From JAAZPG01 sp012797375 (lineage in GTDB: Bacteria > Acidobacteriota > Aminicenantia > Aminicenantales > UBA4085), in assembly GCA_937868205.1 (NCBI GenBank), contig CALMMC010000062.1:1-39137 (forward strand): a stretch of DNA of 39,137 nucleotides, in the 5' to 3' direction. A model generated the notes under the pieces. It did not search any database and was not told the origin of the DNA. It saw nothing but the letters and a program-made list of their open reading frames with translations. Within the stretch, counting starts at the first letter, position 1. Every line of letters starts with the position of its first letter. The translations under genes were made by a program, and so were the position numbers. Below are positions 16,961 to 24,645 of this stretch, one piece after another.

Positions 16961-18265
16961 ATGCGTTTTGACGAACTGAGCTTGGATCCCCGGCTCCTCC
17001 GCGCGATCGCGGACAGGGGGTATACCGAGACAACCGACGTCCAGACCCGGACGCTGGCCGAGACCCTCGCCGGCCGTGACGCGGCCGTCCAGTCCCAAAC
17101 GGGCACGGGAAAGACCGCGGCCTTCCTGGTGACGATTTTCGACCGCCTGCTGCGGGACGGATCCCGGAAAAGCGGGAAAACTTTGATCATCACCCCGACC
17201 CGGGAGCTGGCCGTCCAGATCGAGGGCGAAACCGATCTGTTGAACCGGCGCCTCGGTTTCACCATCGGCTGTTTTTACGGCGGCGTCGGTTATGAGCAGC
17301 AGGAGGCCGTCCTCCGCAAGGGGGCCGACATCCTGATCGGCACGCCGGGCCGCCTTCTCGACCTCGAGGAGAAAGGAACGCTGCGCCTGGGCGACGTCCG
17401 TATCCTGGTGATCGACGAGGCCGACCGCCTGTTCGACATGGGATTTCTTCCCGACATCAAGAGGATCGTCCGGAAGCTCCCGCCGGCCGGCCGGCGGCAG
17501 AGCCTTTTCTTCAGCGCCACCCTGAACCGGCTGGCCCGGCGGACCGCGGTGGAATTTCTCAACGATCCCGTGTTCATCGAGCTGACGCCCGAGCGGATCA
17601 CGGTCGAGGCGATCTCCCAGGAGCTTTATCGGGTCGGCAGCCATCTCAAGGCCAACCTTCTCCTGGGGCTCATCAAGGCCGAAGCGCCGAAAAACGCCCT
17701 GATCTTCACCAACACCCGCCACGCCGCCGAGCGGCTGGCCAAAAAGCTCGAAAAGAACGGTTATCGAGGCCGTTTTCTGACGGGGGACCTGCCCCAGAAC
17801 AAACGGCTGAGGATCATCGACGACTTCTCCGCCGGCCGGTTCCCGTTTCTCGTCGCGACGGACGTGGCCGCCCGGGGCCTTCACATCGAGGGCCTGGAGA
17901 TGGTCGTCAACTATGACCTGCCCGAGGACATCGAAAGCTATGTCCATCGCATCGGCCGGACCGGCCGGGCGGGCAAGGAAGGCAAGGCGGTTTCCCTGGC
18001 CTGCGAGAAGTACGGCGACAAGCTTTCCGAAATCGAGGCCTACATCGGGATGCGGATTCCGATCAAAACGGCGACGCCGGATCTCTTTGTTTCCGACCGG
18101 GGCTTCGAGGCCGAGCTCAGGGCCCGGGAGGAGCGGAAGCGCTCCCGCGGATTCGGACGGGGGCGCGGCTTCGCTGGCGACCGCCGCTCGGCCCGCCAGG
18201 ACGATTTCGGCTCCCGCCCCGGGCCGTCGGGGCCGGAACTCCGCTCCTCGCCCGCGGTGAAATAA
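16961..18265 (+). CDS. DEAD-box ATP-dependent RNA helicase (RhlE/DeaD type)
   Basis: The 434-residue helicase unwinds short RNA duplexes, typically in ribosome assembly, mRNA decay or cold adaptation. Motifs in order: Q motif with Gln28, motif I SQTGTGKT (45-52), Ia PTRELA (79-84), TPGR (128-131), II DEAD (152-155), III SAT (185-187) and VI HRIGRTGRAG (from 329). The C-terminal tail of about 50 residues is Arg/Gly-rich (RGFGRGRGFAGDRR), as in RhlE-type enzymes, and probably binds RNA. AAGGA lies 7 nt before ATG. The gene is convergent with an Alg5-like GT2 gene 41 bp downstream; the gap holds a GC-rich self-complementary stretch but no T-tract. Confidence 0.95.
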   Translation: MRFDELSLDPRLLRAIADRGYTETTDVQTRTLAETLAGRDAAVQSQTGTGKTAAFLVTIFDRLLRDGSRKSGKTLIITPTRELAVQIEGETDLLNRRLGFTIGCFYGGVGYEQQEAVLRKGADILIGTPGRLLDLEEKGTLRLGDVRILVIDEADRLFDMGFLPDIKRIVRKLPPAGRRQSLFFSATLNRLARRTAVEFLNDPVFIELTPERITVEAISQELYRVGSHLKANLLLGLIKAEAPKNALIFTNTRHAAERLAKKLEKNGYRGRFLTGDLPQNKRLRIIDDFSAGRFPFLVATDVAARGLHIEGLEMVVNYDLPEDIESYVHRIGRTGRAGKEGKAVSLACEKYGDKLSEIEAYIGMRIPIKTATPDLFVSDRGFEAELRAREERKRSRGFGRGRGFAGDRRSARQDDFGSRPGPSGPELRSSPAVK

Positions 18266-18306
18266 GGTTCTCTCCCGGCGGCCGCCGGCCGGCCTTCCCT
18301 GCGTAT

Positions 18307-19077
18307 TCAGCTTGATCGCCGGAACCCGGCGTTCCGGTGAAGACGCCGGATCCGGAAAAGATCCCGGAGCATGGAAACGGACGAGGCGACGATCCGGACC
18401 TTGCTTTCGGGCGAGTTAATCCAAACGACCGGGACCTGCCCGATGGAATAGCCGAGCCGGCGGGCGAGGAAGAGAACTTCGACGTCGAAGCTGAAGCCGT
18501 CCAGGCGGACGCGGGAAAAAATATCTCGGGCGGCCTCCCGCCGGAAGAGCTTGAAACCGCACTGGGTGTCCGGGAATCCCTTGAGAACCCATCCGCGGAC
18601 GAAAAGGTTGAACGTTTTCCCCATCCTCTCGCGGAGAACACGCTGACGACGGCGGATCTCCGCCCCGGGCAGGGCTCGGGAGCCGATGACGATGTCGTGA
18701 CCGTCCCTGATCCCGGCCAGGAGCTTTTCGAGTTCGGTGATCGGGGTGGAGAGATCGGCGTCGGTGAACAGGATCAAGCGCCCGGCGGCCGCGAGCATCC
18801 CTTCCTTGACCGAGAAACCCTTGCCGCGGTTTTTCCCTCGGCGGAGAACCCGGTCGCGGGGCCGGCCGCGGAGGGCTTCGGCGGCGACGGCGCCCGTCCG
18901 GTCGGTCGAGCCGTCGTCGACGACGATGATTTCCGTCGGTCCGTTCCCCGTCCCGGCGGCGTTGATCCTGGATTCAAGGTGAGCCCGGATCGTCCTTAGG
19001 GTCGGCCCGAGGCGCGCATCCTCGTTATAGGCCGGGACGACCACGGAAAGAAAGACCGATTCATCCGAACCCGCCAT
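18307..19077 (-). CDS. GT2 family glycosyltransferase, Alg5-like (polyprenyl-phosphate glucose synthase type)
   Basis: The 256-residue GT-A protein matches the dolichyl-phosphate beta-glucosyltransferase group: VVVPAYNEDARL (12-23), VDDGSTDRT (53-61), GKNRGKGFSVKEGM, DAD (106-108) in FTDADLSTP, and DTQCGFKLFRR, all typical of Alg5-type enzymes. It would attach a sugar, likely glucose, to a polyprenyl phosphate on the cytoplasmic side. Unlike eukaryotic Alg5 there is no N-terminal membrane anchor. Together with the DPM-like GT2 at 7430 it gives the region two lipid-phosphate sugar synthases, matching two GT-C enzymes. ATG 19077 has AGGA about 10 nt upstream and a TATGAT 14 nt upstream. Confidence 0.85.
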   Translation of the reverse strand: MAGSDESVFLSVVVPAYNEDARLGPTLRTIRAHLESRINAAGTGNGPTEIIVVDDGSTDRTGAVAAEALRGRPRDRVLRRGKNRGKGFSVKEGMLAAAGRLILFTDADLSTPITELEKLLAGIRDGHDIVIGSRALPGAEIRRRQRVLRERMGKTFNLFVRGWVLKGFPDTQCGFKLFRREAARDIFSRVRLDGFSFDVEVLFLARRLGYSIGQVPVVWINSPESKVRIVASSVSMLRDLFRIRRLHRNAGFRRSS

Positions 19078-19091
19078 GGCGGGAATATCCT

Positions 19092-19097
19092 ATCATA
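19092..19097 (-). promoter_or_regulatory. Candidate -10 box of the Alg5-like gene
   Basis: TATGAT on the minus strand lies 14 nt before ATG 19077, implying a leader of about 7 nt. No recognisable -35 is found 17 nt upstream. Confidence 0.35.
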
Positions 19098-19201
19098 TCC
19101 GCGCGGGAGAAAACCGCTCGTCCTTTCGCCGCCGCCGCTATTCAAGGTCCGGCGCGACCGGTTCTTCCGTCCCCGTTTTCCGGAGGGAGAGGGATCCAGT
19201 T

Positions 19202-20641
19202 TCAGGAACGCCCGGCCGACCGGATCTCTTCCATCAGCGCGTCCAGGTCGCCAGCCGTCGTCCGCGGATTAATGAGCGTGCAGCGCAGCCAGGTCCGGCC
19301 GTCGAGCTGGGTTTGGACGACGTAGAACCGCCCCTGCTCCAGGAGAATCCTCCGGATCCGCCGCTGGAGGCCGTCCAAATCCGGTTCGCCTTTCTTCAGG
19401 TGCCGGAAACAGACGATGTTGCTTTCGGGCTCGGACGCCGTCTCGAAATCGCCGGCGGTCCGGAGCCGCCGGGCGAACTCCCGGGCCAAGTCCCAGGCGG
19501 CCGTGACGTATCCGGCGAAAAAATCCGTGCCATAGGCGGCCAGGGAGATGAACAGGCGCATCCCCATCATCGTCTTGGTGCATTCCAGCGTCCGGTGGGC
19601 GAAGTTGTACCATTCCTCGGTCGCGGTTTTTTCGAAGAGATAGGAGGCGTTCTGGGAAAACGCCTCGAAGGACCGTCCGCCGTCGCGGAAAACGACCGCG
19701 GTGACCAGGGCCGGCATCAGGAGGCTCTTGTGGGCGTCCCAAATAAACGAATCCGCTCGTTCCAAGCCGCGGAGAAGGGAGCGGTACTTGGGCGACAGCA
19801 GGGCTCCGGCCCCGTGGGCCCCGTCGACGTGAAGCCAAAGCCCGGCGAAGGCCGCCCAATCGGCCGCCTGTTCGAGGTCGTCATAGCTGCCGGTGGCCGT
19901 CGAGCAGGCGTTGGCGACGAGGGCGAACGGTCTCCGGCCGCGCTTCCCGGCCTCGGCCAGGGCCGTCTTGAAACCGGAGGCGGTCATGTGGAATTTTTCG
20001 TCGACATCGACGGGAACGACCGCCTCCTCGCCCAGCCCCATGATCGCGGCCGACCGCCGGACGGAGTAATGGCATTGGGAGGAAGCCAGAATCGCCAGGG
20101 GAGCCGCGCCCGCCGCGCCGTCCCTCCAGATATCGCCTTCGGCCGCGGCCTGCCGGGCGGCCAGCAGCGCGGTCAGGTTGCCGCCCGATCCGCCGCTCGT
20201 GAAGACGCCGTCCGCGCCGGGCCCGAATCCGGCCAATCCGGCCATCCAGCGGATGAGATGCCGTTCCATGGCCGCGTTGACCGGGCCCATTTCGTAGATG
20301 GCCGTGCCGTTGTTGAGTAACTGGCCGGCCAGCCCGCCGAGGGCGGCCAAAGGCAAGGCCGTGGTGCACTGATGGCCGACGTAGCGGGGATGGAGAAGGT
20401 TGTTGGAGCGATCGAGGATTTCCGGAAGAAGATCGGCGAACGGCCTCGACGGTTTCGCGGCGAACCGCCCCGCCCAGGAGGCGAACATGGATTCCGGATC
20501 CTCCCAGGCGAACACGCGGCTCCGGCCTTCCGGCTCCGAGGCGGCCAGGAAATCGGCCAGAAGATCGACGATTTTCTTCCCTTCCCGGCGGAATTCCTCG
20601 GGATCGAAGGCTTTGGCCAGCAGGCGTTCGTAGGCGGTCAT
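19202..20641 (-). CDS. PLP-dependent group II amino-acid decarboxylase (AADC-like)
   Basis: The 479-residue cytoplasmic enzyme belongs to the pyridoxal-dependent decarboxylase family that includes aromatic-amino-acid, tyrosine, glutamate and diaminobutyrate decarboxylases. Visible sites are SGGSGGN (149-155) for phosphate binding, His191 in QCHYSV stacking on the cofactor ring, Asp273 in HVDGAHG binding the pyridine nitrogen, and the Schiff-base Lys305 in WDAHKSL. Length and motif order are normal. Substrate cannot be assigned; the sequence looks nearest the aromatic-acid group. ATG 20641 has AAGGA upstream and an extended -10 (TGGTATAGT). It is divergent from the WaaE-like GT2 gene, with no amine pathway genes nearby. 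Confidence 0.88.
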   Translation of the reverse strand: MTAYERLLAKAFDPEEFRREGKKIVDLLADFLAASEPEGRSRVFAWEDPESMFASWAGRFAAKPSRPFADLLPEILDRSNNLLHPRYVGHQCTTALPLAALGGLAGQLLNNGTAIYEMGPVNAAMERHLIRWMAGLAGFGPGADGVFTSGGSGGNLTALLAARQAAAEGDIWRDGAAGAAPLAILASSQCHYSVRRSAAIMGLGEEAVVPVDVDEKFHMTASGFKTALAEAGKRGRRPFALVANACSTATGSYDDLEQAADWAAFAGLWLHVDGAHGAGALLSPKYRSLLRGLERADSFIWDAHKSLLMPALVTAVVFRDGGRSFEAFSQNASYLFEKTATEEWYNFAHRTLECTKTMMGMRLFISLAAYGTDFFAGYVTAAWDLAREFARRLRTAGDFETASEPESNIVCFRHLKKGEPDLDGLQRRIRRILLEQGRFYVVQTQLDGRTWLRCTLINPRTTAGDLDALMEEIRSAGRS

Positions 20642-20675
20642 GACAACGGTCCTTATCGAGCGGTCGAGAGGGGAT

Positions 20676-20684
20676 ACTATACCA
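20676..20684 (-). promoter_or_regulatory. Extended -10 promoter of the decarboxylase gene
   Basis: The minus strand reads TGGTATAGT (20684-20676), an extended -10 element, about 34 nt before ATG 20641. There is no good -35, as is common when a TGn extension is present. Confidence 0.45.
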
Positions 20685-20714
20685 GAATCGCGGGCGCCGC
20701 CGCTCCGCGCGTTC

Positions 20715-20744
20715 TTGAACCGCCGCGGCGGGCCGTGTTAAGAT
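20715..20744 (+). promoter_or_regulatory. Sigma70-like promoter of the four-gene operon, leaderless geometry
   Basis: TTGAAC (20715-20720) and TAAGAT (20739-20744) are 18 nt apart. The GTG start at 20751 begins 6 nt past the -10 box, so transcription would begin at the start codon. No Shine-Dalgarno site precedes it. Confidence 0.45.
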
Positions 20745-20750
20745 TCCGGC

Positions 20751-21524
20751 GTGAAAATCTCGGCGGTGGTGATCACTTATAATGAAGAGGCGAACATCGA
20801 GGCCGCTCTCCGGAGCCTGGAGGGCGTCGTCTCCGAGATCGTCGTCGTCGACAGCGACTCGACGGATTTGACCGTCAAAATCGCCCGGCGGTTCACGACG
20901 AGGATCTTCCAGCGGAAGTGGACGAATTACTCCGACCAGAAAAACTACGCCGACGGACTCGCCTCCCATCCTTGGATCCTCTCCCTCGACGCCGACGAGC
21001 GGCTGTCGCCGGAATTGCGCGAGGAGATCAAAGCCCTCGGTCCGGGCGACCCCGATTGCTCGGGATTCTCGGTGCCCCGGCGGGTGTATTACCTCGGCCG
21101 CTGGATCAAGCATTCCGGCTGGTATCCCGACCGGAAAGTCCGGCTGTTCCGGAAGGACCGGGCCCGCTGGGAAGGGGCGTATGTCCACGAGGACCTGGTC
21201 GTCGAGGGGGAGATCCGCAAGCTTCACGGCGACCTTCTTCACTTCACGTACCGCAACATCGCCGATCATCTGGCCCGGATCAATCAGTTCTCCGACCTGG
21301 GCGCCCAGAAGCTTTACGCCCAAAGGAGGAAATGCCGTCTCCGCCATCTGATCTTCGTCCCCCCGGGGCGGTTCATCAAGTCCTATTTTCTCCGGCGGGG
21401 TTTCCTGGACGGCTTCGCCGGGCTCGTCATCGCCGTGCTCAACGGATACGGGATTTTTGTCCGGTACGCCAAGCTCCGGGAAATCTGGAAAAAAGGGGAG
21501 CGCATTGAGCCTTTTCCAGATTGA
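20751..21524 (+). CDS. GT2 family glycosyltransferase, WaaE/KdtX-like
   Basis: The 257-residue enzyme resembles the LPS-core beta-glycosyltransferase group WaaE/KdtX. VVITYNEEANIEAAL (6-20) starts the GT-A fold, VVVDSDSTD (31-39) and LDADE (79-83) are the nucleotide and metal motifs, and FQRKWTNYSDQKNYA fits this subgroup. Conserved aromatic/His blocks (HSGWYPDRKVRLF, HEDL) follow. It likely adds a hexose or heptose to a membrane-linked acceptor such as lipid A core or a related glycolipid, at the cytoplasmic membrane. The start is GTG 20751, supported by the promoter just upstream. The next gene starts inside its 3' end, so the two are translationally coupled. Confidence 0.85.
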   Translation: MKISAVVITYNEEANIEAALRSLEGVVSEIVVVDSDSTDLTVKIARRFTTRIFQRKWTNYSDQKNYADGLASHPWILSLDADERLSPELREEIKALGPGDPDCSGFSVPRRVYYLGRWIKHSGWYPDRKVRLFRKDRARWEGAYVHEDLVVEGEIRKLHGDLLHFTYRNIADHLARINQFSDLGAQKLYAQRRKCRLRHLIFVPPGRFIKSYFLRRGFLDGFAGLVIAVLNGYGIFVRYAKLREIWKKGERIEPFPD

Positions 21525-22614
21525 CGCGGGGCGGGATTGGCGCGGAGGCCAGCGCCAAGCGTTTTTACTGACCCGGGAGCTTGCCGGTCGCGGATACCCG
21601 GTCCTCCTCGTCGCCCAGCCCGAAAGCCCGCTTGAGAAAAAGGCGGCTGAGGCCGGTCTCCGGGTCCTCCCCGTCGAGATCAAGAACGACGCCCACATCC
21701 AGGCCGGATGGAAAATCGGCCGGGCGATGCGCCGCGAGTCCTGCCTCCTGGCCCATTTCCACGACGGCCACGCCGCCGGAGTGGGGGGCCGGGCCGCCCG
21801 CCTGGCGCGCGTCCCCGTCCGGATCGTCACCCGGCGGGTCGAATATCCCCTCAAGGCGAATCGCTTCTCCCGGAACAAATACGCCGAGGCTGACGCGGTC
21901 ATCGCCATTTCCCAGCGTGTCCGGGACGTCCTCCTGGAGGGCGGCGTGCCGGCCGGCCGGATCGAAGTCATCCCCTCCGGCATCGACCTCGAGCCGTTCG
22001 CCGGGAGCTTGGACAGGGATTACCTTAGGCGCGAGTTCGGCTTTCCCCCGGACAGCTTCCTGGTCGGGATCGTCGCCCAGCTCGTGGACGGCAAGGGCCA
22101 TGGGACCTTGATCGAGGCGGCCAAGCTCCTGAAAACGTTCCTCCCCAAAATCAAGATCATCATCATCGGCAGCGGGGCTCTCGAGCTCCGGCTGGCCGAA
22201 CAAGCCCGCGGGTTGGGCGTCGGAGACCTCGTCTTTTTCCTCGGCTTCCGCGATGACGTCCCGCGCCTCCTGGCCTCGCTGGACGCGTTCGTCCTCACGT
22301 CCGACGCCGAGGGATTGGGATCTTCGATCATGGACGCGATGGCCGCCCGGCTTCCGGTGGTGGCCACGCGCGTCGGCGGCATCCCCGAGGTCGTCGAGGA
22401 CGGGGAGACGGGAATCCTGATCCCCCCGCGCGACCCCGAAACGCTGGCCCGGACGATCCTCAGACTCGCCAACGACCGGGATCTGGCCGGGCGGCTCGGG
22501 GCTCAAGGCTTTGAGTCCGTCCGGCGGAAATTCTCGGCCGAAGCCATGGTTTCACGCATCGTGGATCTCTATGAAAAAATCGCCGCCTCCCAAAAAATCA
22601 ATCTCCGGGCCTGA
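21505..22614 (+). CDS. GT4 family glycosyltransferase (GT-B fold)
   Basis: The 369-residue GT-B enzyme transfers sugars from nucleotide donors, usually in LPS or polysaccharide assembly. SLFQIDAGRDWRGGQRQ is a typical N-terminal acceptor-domain opening, and the C-terminal donor domain has GIVAQLVDGKGH, then EGLGSSIMDAMA, where the second acid of the usual EX7E is Asp, then VVATRVGGIPEVV. I start it at TTG 21505: GGGGAG lies 4 nt upstream and the family's first strand begins directly. The frame is open further upstream but that part is read from the neighbour's coding sequence. It overlaps the WaaE-like gene by 20 bp and is overlapped by the GNAT gene by 44 bp, so the three belong to one operon. 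Confidence 0.85.
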   Translation: MSLFQIDAGRDWRGGQRQAFLLTRELAGRGYPVLLVAQPESPLEKKAAEAGLRVLPVEIKNDAHIQAGWKIGRAMRRESCLLAHFHDGHAAGVGGRAARLARVPVRIVTRRVEYPLKANRFSRNKYAEADAVIAISQRVRDVLLEGGVPAGRIEVIPSGIDLEPFAGSLDRDYLRREFGFPPDSFLVGIVAQLVDGKGHGTLIEAAKLLKTFLPKIKIIIIGSGALELRLAEQARGLGVGDLVFFLGFRDDVPRLLASLDAFVLTSDAEGLGSSIMDAMAARLPVVATRVGGIPEVVEDGETGILIPPRDPETLARTILRLANDRDLAGRLGAQGFESVRRKFSAEAMVSRIVDLYEKIAASQKINLRA

Positions 22615-23458
22615 TGTCCGCATCCGGCCCCTGACGTCGCTGGAGGAATTCCGGGATTGCGTTTTTATCCAGCGGCGGGTCTGGGACCATCCGGACCTGG
22701 ACCTGATCCCCGATCATTTCTTCCAAATCGCCTTCCATACCGGGGCGATCCTTCTGGGGGCGTTCGTCGCCGGGCGGCTTTCCGGCTATGTCTATTCGTT
22801 CCCGGCCGATTTCGGCCGGACGAGGGGTCATCATTCCCACCATCTGGCCGTGCTCCCGGAGGTCCAGGGCTTGGGCCTTGGCAAGGCCTTGAAGTGGGCT
22901 CAGCGCGACGAAGCCCTGAAACGGAGGCTTGAGCTCGTCACCTGGACCTTTGATCCGCTGCAAGCCCGAAACGCCAATCTCAACATCCATGTCCTGGGAG
23001 TCGTCGGGCGGACGTATCTCCGGAATTTCTACGGGGAAACCCCGACGCTCGGCGTCGAGGAGGGCGTTCCAAGCGACCGGTTCCTCGTGGAATGGCGGAT
23101 CAAGTCGGCTCGGGTGAGGGCCCGGAGGCAAGGGCCGCCGGCCCCGGTCGATCCGCGGCGGATCCCGAAAGCGCTCGAGAGGGAGGAGGGCGGCCTCGAG
23201 CCGGCGATCGTCCCGGGCCGGCCGAACCTCCGGCTTCAAGCGCCGCGGATCCTGGTCGAAATCCCGGGAAGAATCGCGGATTTGCCCCAGGGCGAAGGCC
23301 TGGTCGCCGCTTGGCAGACAGCCGCCCGGAAGGCGTTCGAGGCTTACTTTGCCCGAGGATACCGTCTGGATGATTTCATCTCCGGCGAGCGCTCCTATTA
23401 CGTCCTCCGGCTGACCGCCGGAACGGAACGAGCGCCCTTCTTTGGACGGCCCTCATGA
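22571..23458 (+). CDS. GNAT-superfamily N-acyltransferase (COG3375-like), probable N-succinyltransferase
   Basis: The 295-residue protein contains the acyl-CoA loop QGLGLGKA (99-106) and a long stretch typical of the COG3375 group: HHLAVLPE, LVTWTFDPLQARNANLNI, LGVVGRTYLRNFYG. Members of this group sit next to N-succinylamino-acid racemase (NSAR) genes. There they are thought to N-succinylate D-amino acids, from work on the D-to-L conversion pathway in Geobacillus. The same arrangement occurs here: its stop overlaps the racemase start by ATGA. ATG 22571 lies within the GT4 3' end; its ribosome binding site is weak, so translation is probably coupled. The C-terminal ~100 residues are variable. 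Substrate is inferred from context only. Confidence 0.75.
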   Translation: MKKSPPPKKSISGPDVRIRPLTSLEEFRDCVFIQRRVWDHPDLDLIPDHFFQIAFHTGAILLGAFVAGRLSGYVYSFPADFGRTRGHHSHHLAVLPEVQGLGLGKALKWAQRDEALKRRLELVTWTFDPLQARNANLNIHVLGVVGRTYLRNFYGETPTLGVEEGVPSDRFLVEWRIKSARVRARRQGPPAPVDPRRIPKALEREEGGLEPAIVPGRPNLRLQAPRILVEIPGRIADLPQGEGLVAAWQTAARKAFEAYFARGYRLDDFISGERSYYVLRLTAGTERAPFFGRPS

Positions 23459-24567
23459 AAATCGAGCGTCTCGAGCTTTTCCTGCTTCGCCTGCCCTATG
23501 TCCATTTTTTCGAGACCAGCTTCGGCCGGTCTTATGACCGGACGTTCATCCTGATCAAGGTCGAGGCCGAGGGGCTGGCCGGCTGGGGCGAGTGCACGGC
23601 CGAGGAAAGCCCCCTTTACAGCGGCGAGACGACGGAGACGGCCTGGCACGTCCTGAAAGACTTTCTCGTTCCGCTCGTTTTCAAGAAAAATATCTCCGGC
23701 CCGGGAGAATTCCAACGGGCGGCCTCGATCTACCGGGGCAACCGGATGGCCAAGGCCGGGTTGGAGCTGGCCTTCTGGGATCTTCAGGCGAAAGCGGCCG
23801 GAGTGCCGCTGGCGAAGCTTTACGGGGGAACGCGGACGGAAATCGAGGCGGGCGTCAGCGTCGGCATCGAGGATTCCCTGCCGGAGCTGGTCGACCGGGT
23901 CGGCTCCTATCTCGGCCAGGGATATCGCCGGATCAAGATCAAGATCAAGCCGGGCTGGGACGCGGCCGCCTGCCGGGCGGTCCGGGAACGCCATCCCGGC
24001 ATCCTTCTCCAAGTCGATGCCAACGGCGCCTACGGGCCCGGGGACGCGTCCGCCCTCGCCGCCTTGGACGAATTCCGGCTGTTGCTTGTCGAGCAGCCGT
24101 ACGCCCCGTACGACCTCTGGGAGCATGCCAAGCTCCAAAAGAAGATGAGCACGCCGCTCTGCCTGGATGAAAGCATCCTCTCGCTGGCGACCGCCCGGGC
24201 GGCTCTCGAGATGGGCGCCTGCCGCATCATCAATATCAAGGTCGGCCGGGTCGGCGGCGTCGTCGAGGCCAGGGCGATCCACGACCATTGCCGGTCGGCC
24301 GGCGTCCCGGTGTGGTGCGGCGGGATGCTCGAATCGGGAATCGGGCGGGCCCACAACCTTCACCTCGCCTCCCTCCCGAATTTCTCCCTGCCCCATGATC
24401 TCTCGGCCAGCCGGCGTTATTATCGGGAAGACATCATCGATCCGTTCATCGAGTTGAGCGGGCCGGGGACGATCCGCGTGCCCGAGGGGCCGGGGATCGG
24501 CGTCAACCCCGTCCCCGCCCGGATCGCCCGGGCGACCGTCCGCCGGGAGGAATTCCGGCCGGGCTGA
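23455..24567 (+). CDS. menC: N-succinylamino-acid racemase / o-succinylbenzoate synthase (enolase superfamily)
   Basis: The 370-residue protein is a muconate-lactonising-subgroup enolase. Catalytic residues are all visible: the KxK motif within IKIKIKPGWD (Lys161/163/165), metal ligands Asp188 (QVDANGAY), Glu213 (VEQP) and Asp238 (CLDES), and the opposing base Lys262 (INIKVGRVGG). NSAR and OSBS activities occur in the same protein group and cannot be separated by these motifs. The gene overlaps a COG3375 acyltransferase and no other menaquinone gene is present in the window, which favours the NSAR role (racemising N-succinyl amino acids) over the menaquinone step. ATG 23455 overlaps the previous stop. 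It ends the four-gene operon; a new promoter follows. The symbol menC reflects family naming, not proven function. Confidence 0.88.
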   Translation: MKIERLELFLLRLPYVHFFETSFGRSYDRTFILIKVEAEGLAGWGECTAEESPLYSGETTETAWHVLKDFLVPLVFKKNISGPGEFQRAASIYRGNRMAKAGLELAFWDLQAKAAGVPLAKLYGGTRTEIEAGVSVGIEDSLPELVDRVGSYLGQGYRRIKIKIKPGWDAAACRAVRERHPGILLQVDANGAYGPGDASALAALDEFRLLLVEQPYAPYDLWEHAKLQKKMSTPLCLDESILSLATARAALEMGACRIINIKVGRVGGVVEARAIHDHCRSAGVPVWCGGMLESGIGRAHNLHLASLPNFSLPHDLSASRRYYREDIIDPFIELSGPGTIRVPEGPGIGVNPVPARIARATVRREEFRPG

Positions 24568-24596
24568 TCCTCTCTCGGTCCGGAATCCGCGCGCCC

Positions 24597-24625
24597 TTGA
24601 TCTTTTGTGGCACAGATGGTATGAT
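24597..24625 (+). promoter_or_regulatory. Sigma70-like promoter of the metal-transporter gene
   Basis: TTGATC (24597-24602), a 17-nt spacer and TATGAT (24620-24625) form a strong promoter; TGG before the -10 gives an extended element. Transcription would start near 24632, which excludes the GTG at 24628 and supports ATG 24646 as start, with a leader of about 14 nt. Confidence 0.65.
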
Positions 24626-24645
24626 TCGTGCCACGGAAAACCTCG

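Noticed and set aside
19881..21983. 700-codon minus-strand open frame across the decarboxylase and two glycosyltransferases
   Set aside because: It overlaps recognised genes in other frames on both strands, is low-complexity, and has no start signal.
24628..24645. GTG 24628 as start of the metal transporter
   Set aside because: It is only 2 nt past the -10 box, upstream of the expected transcription start; ATG 24646 fits better.
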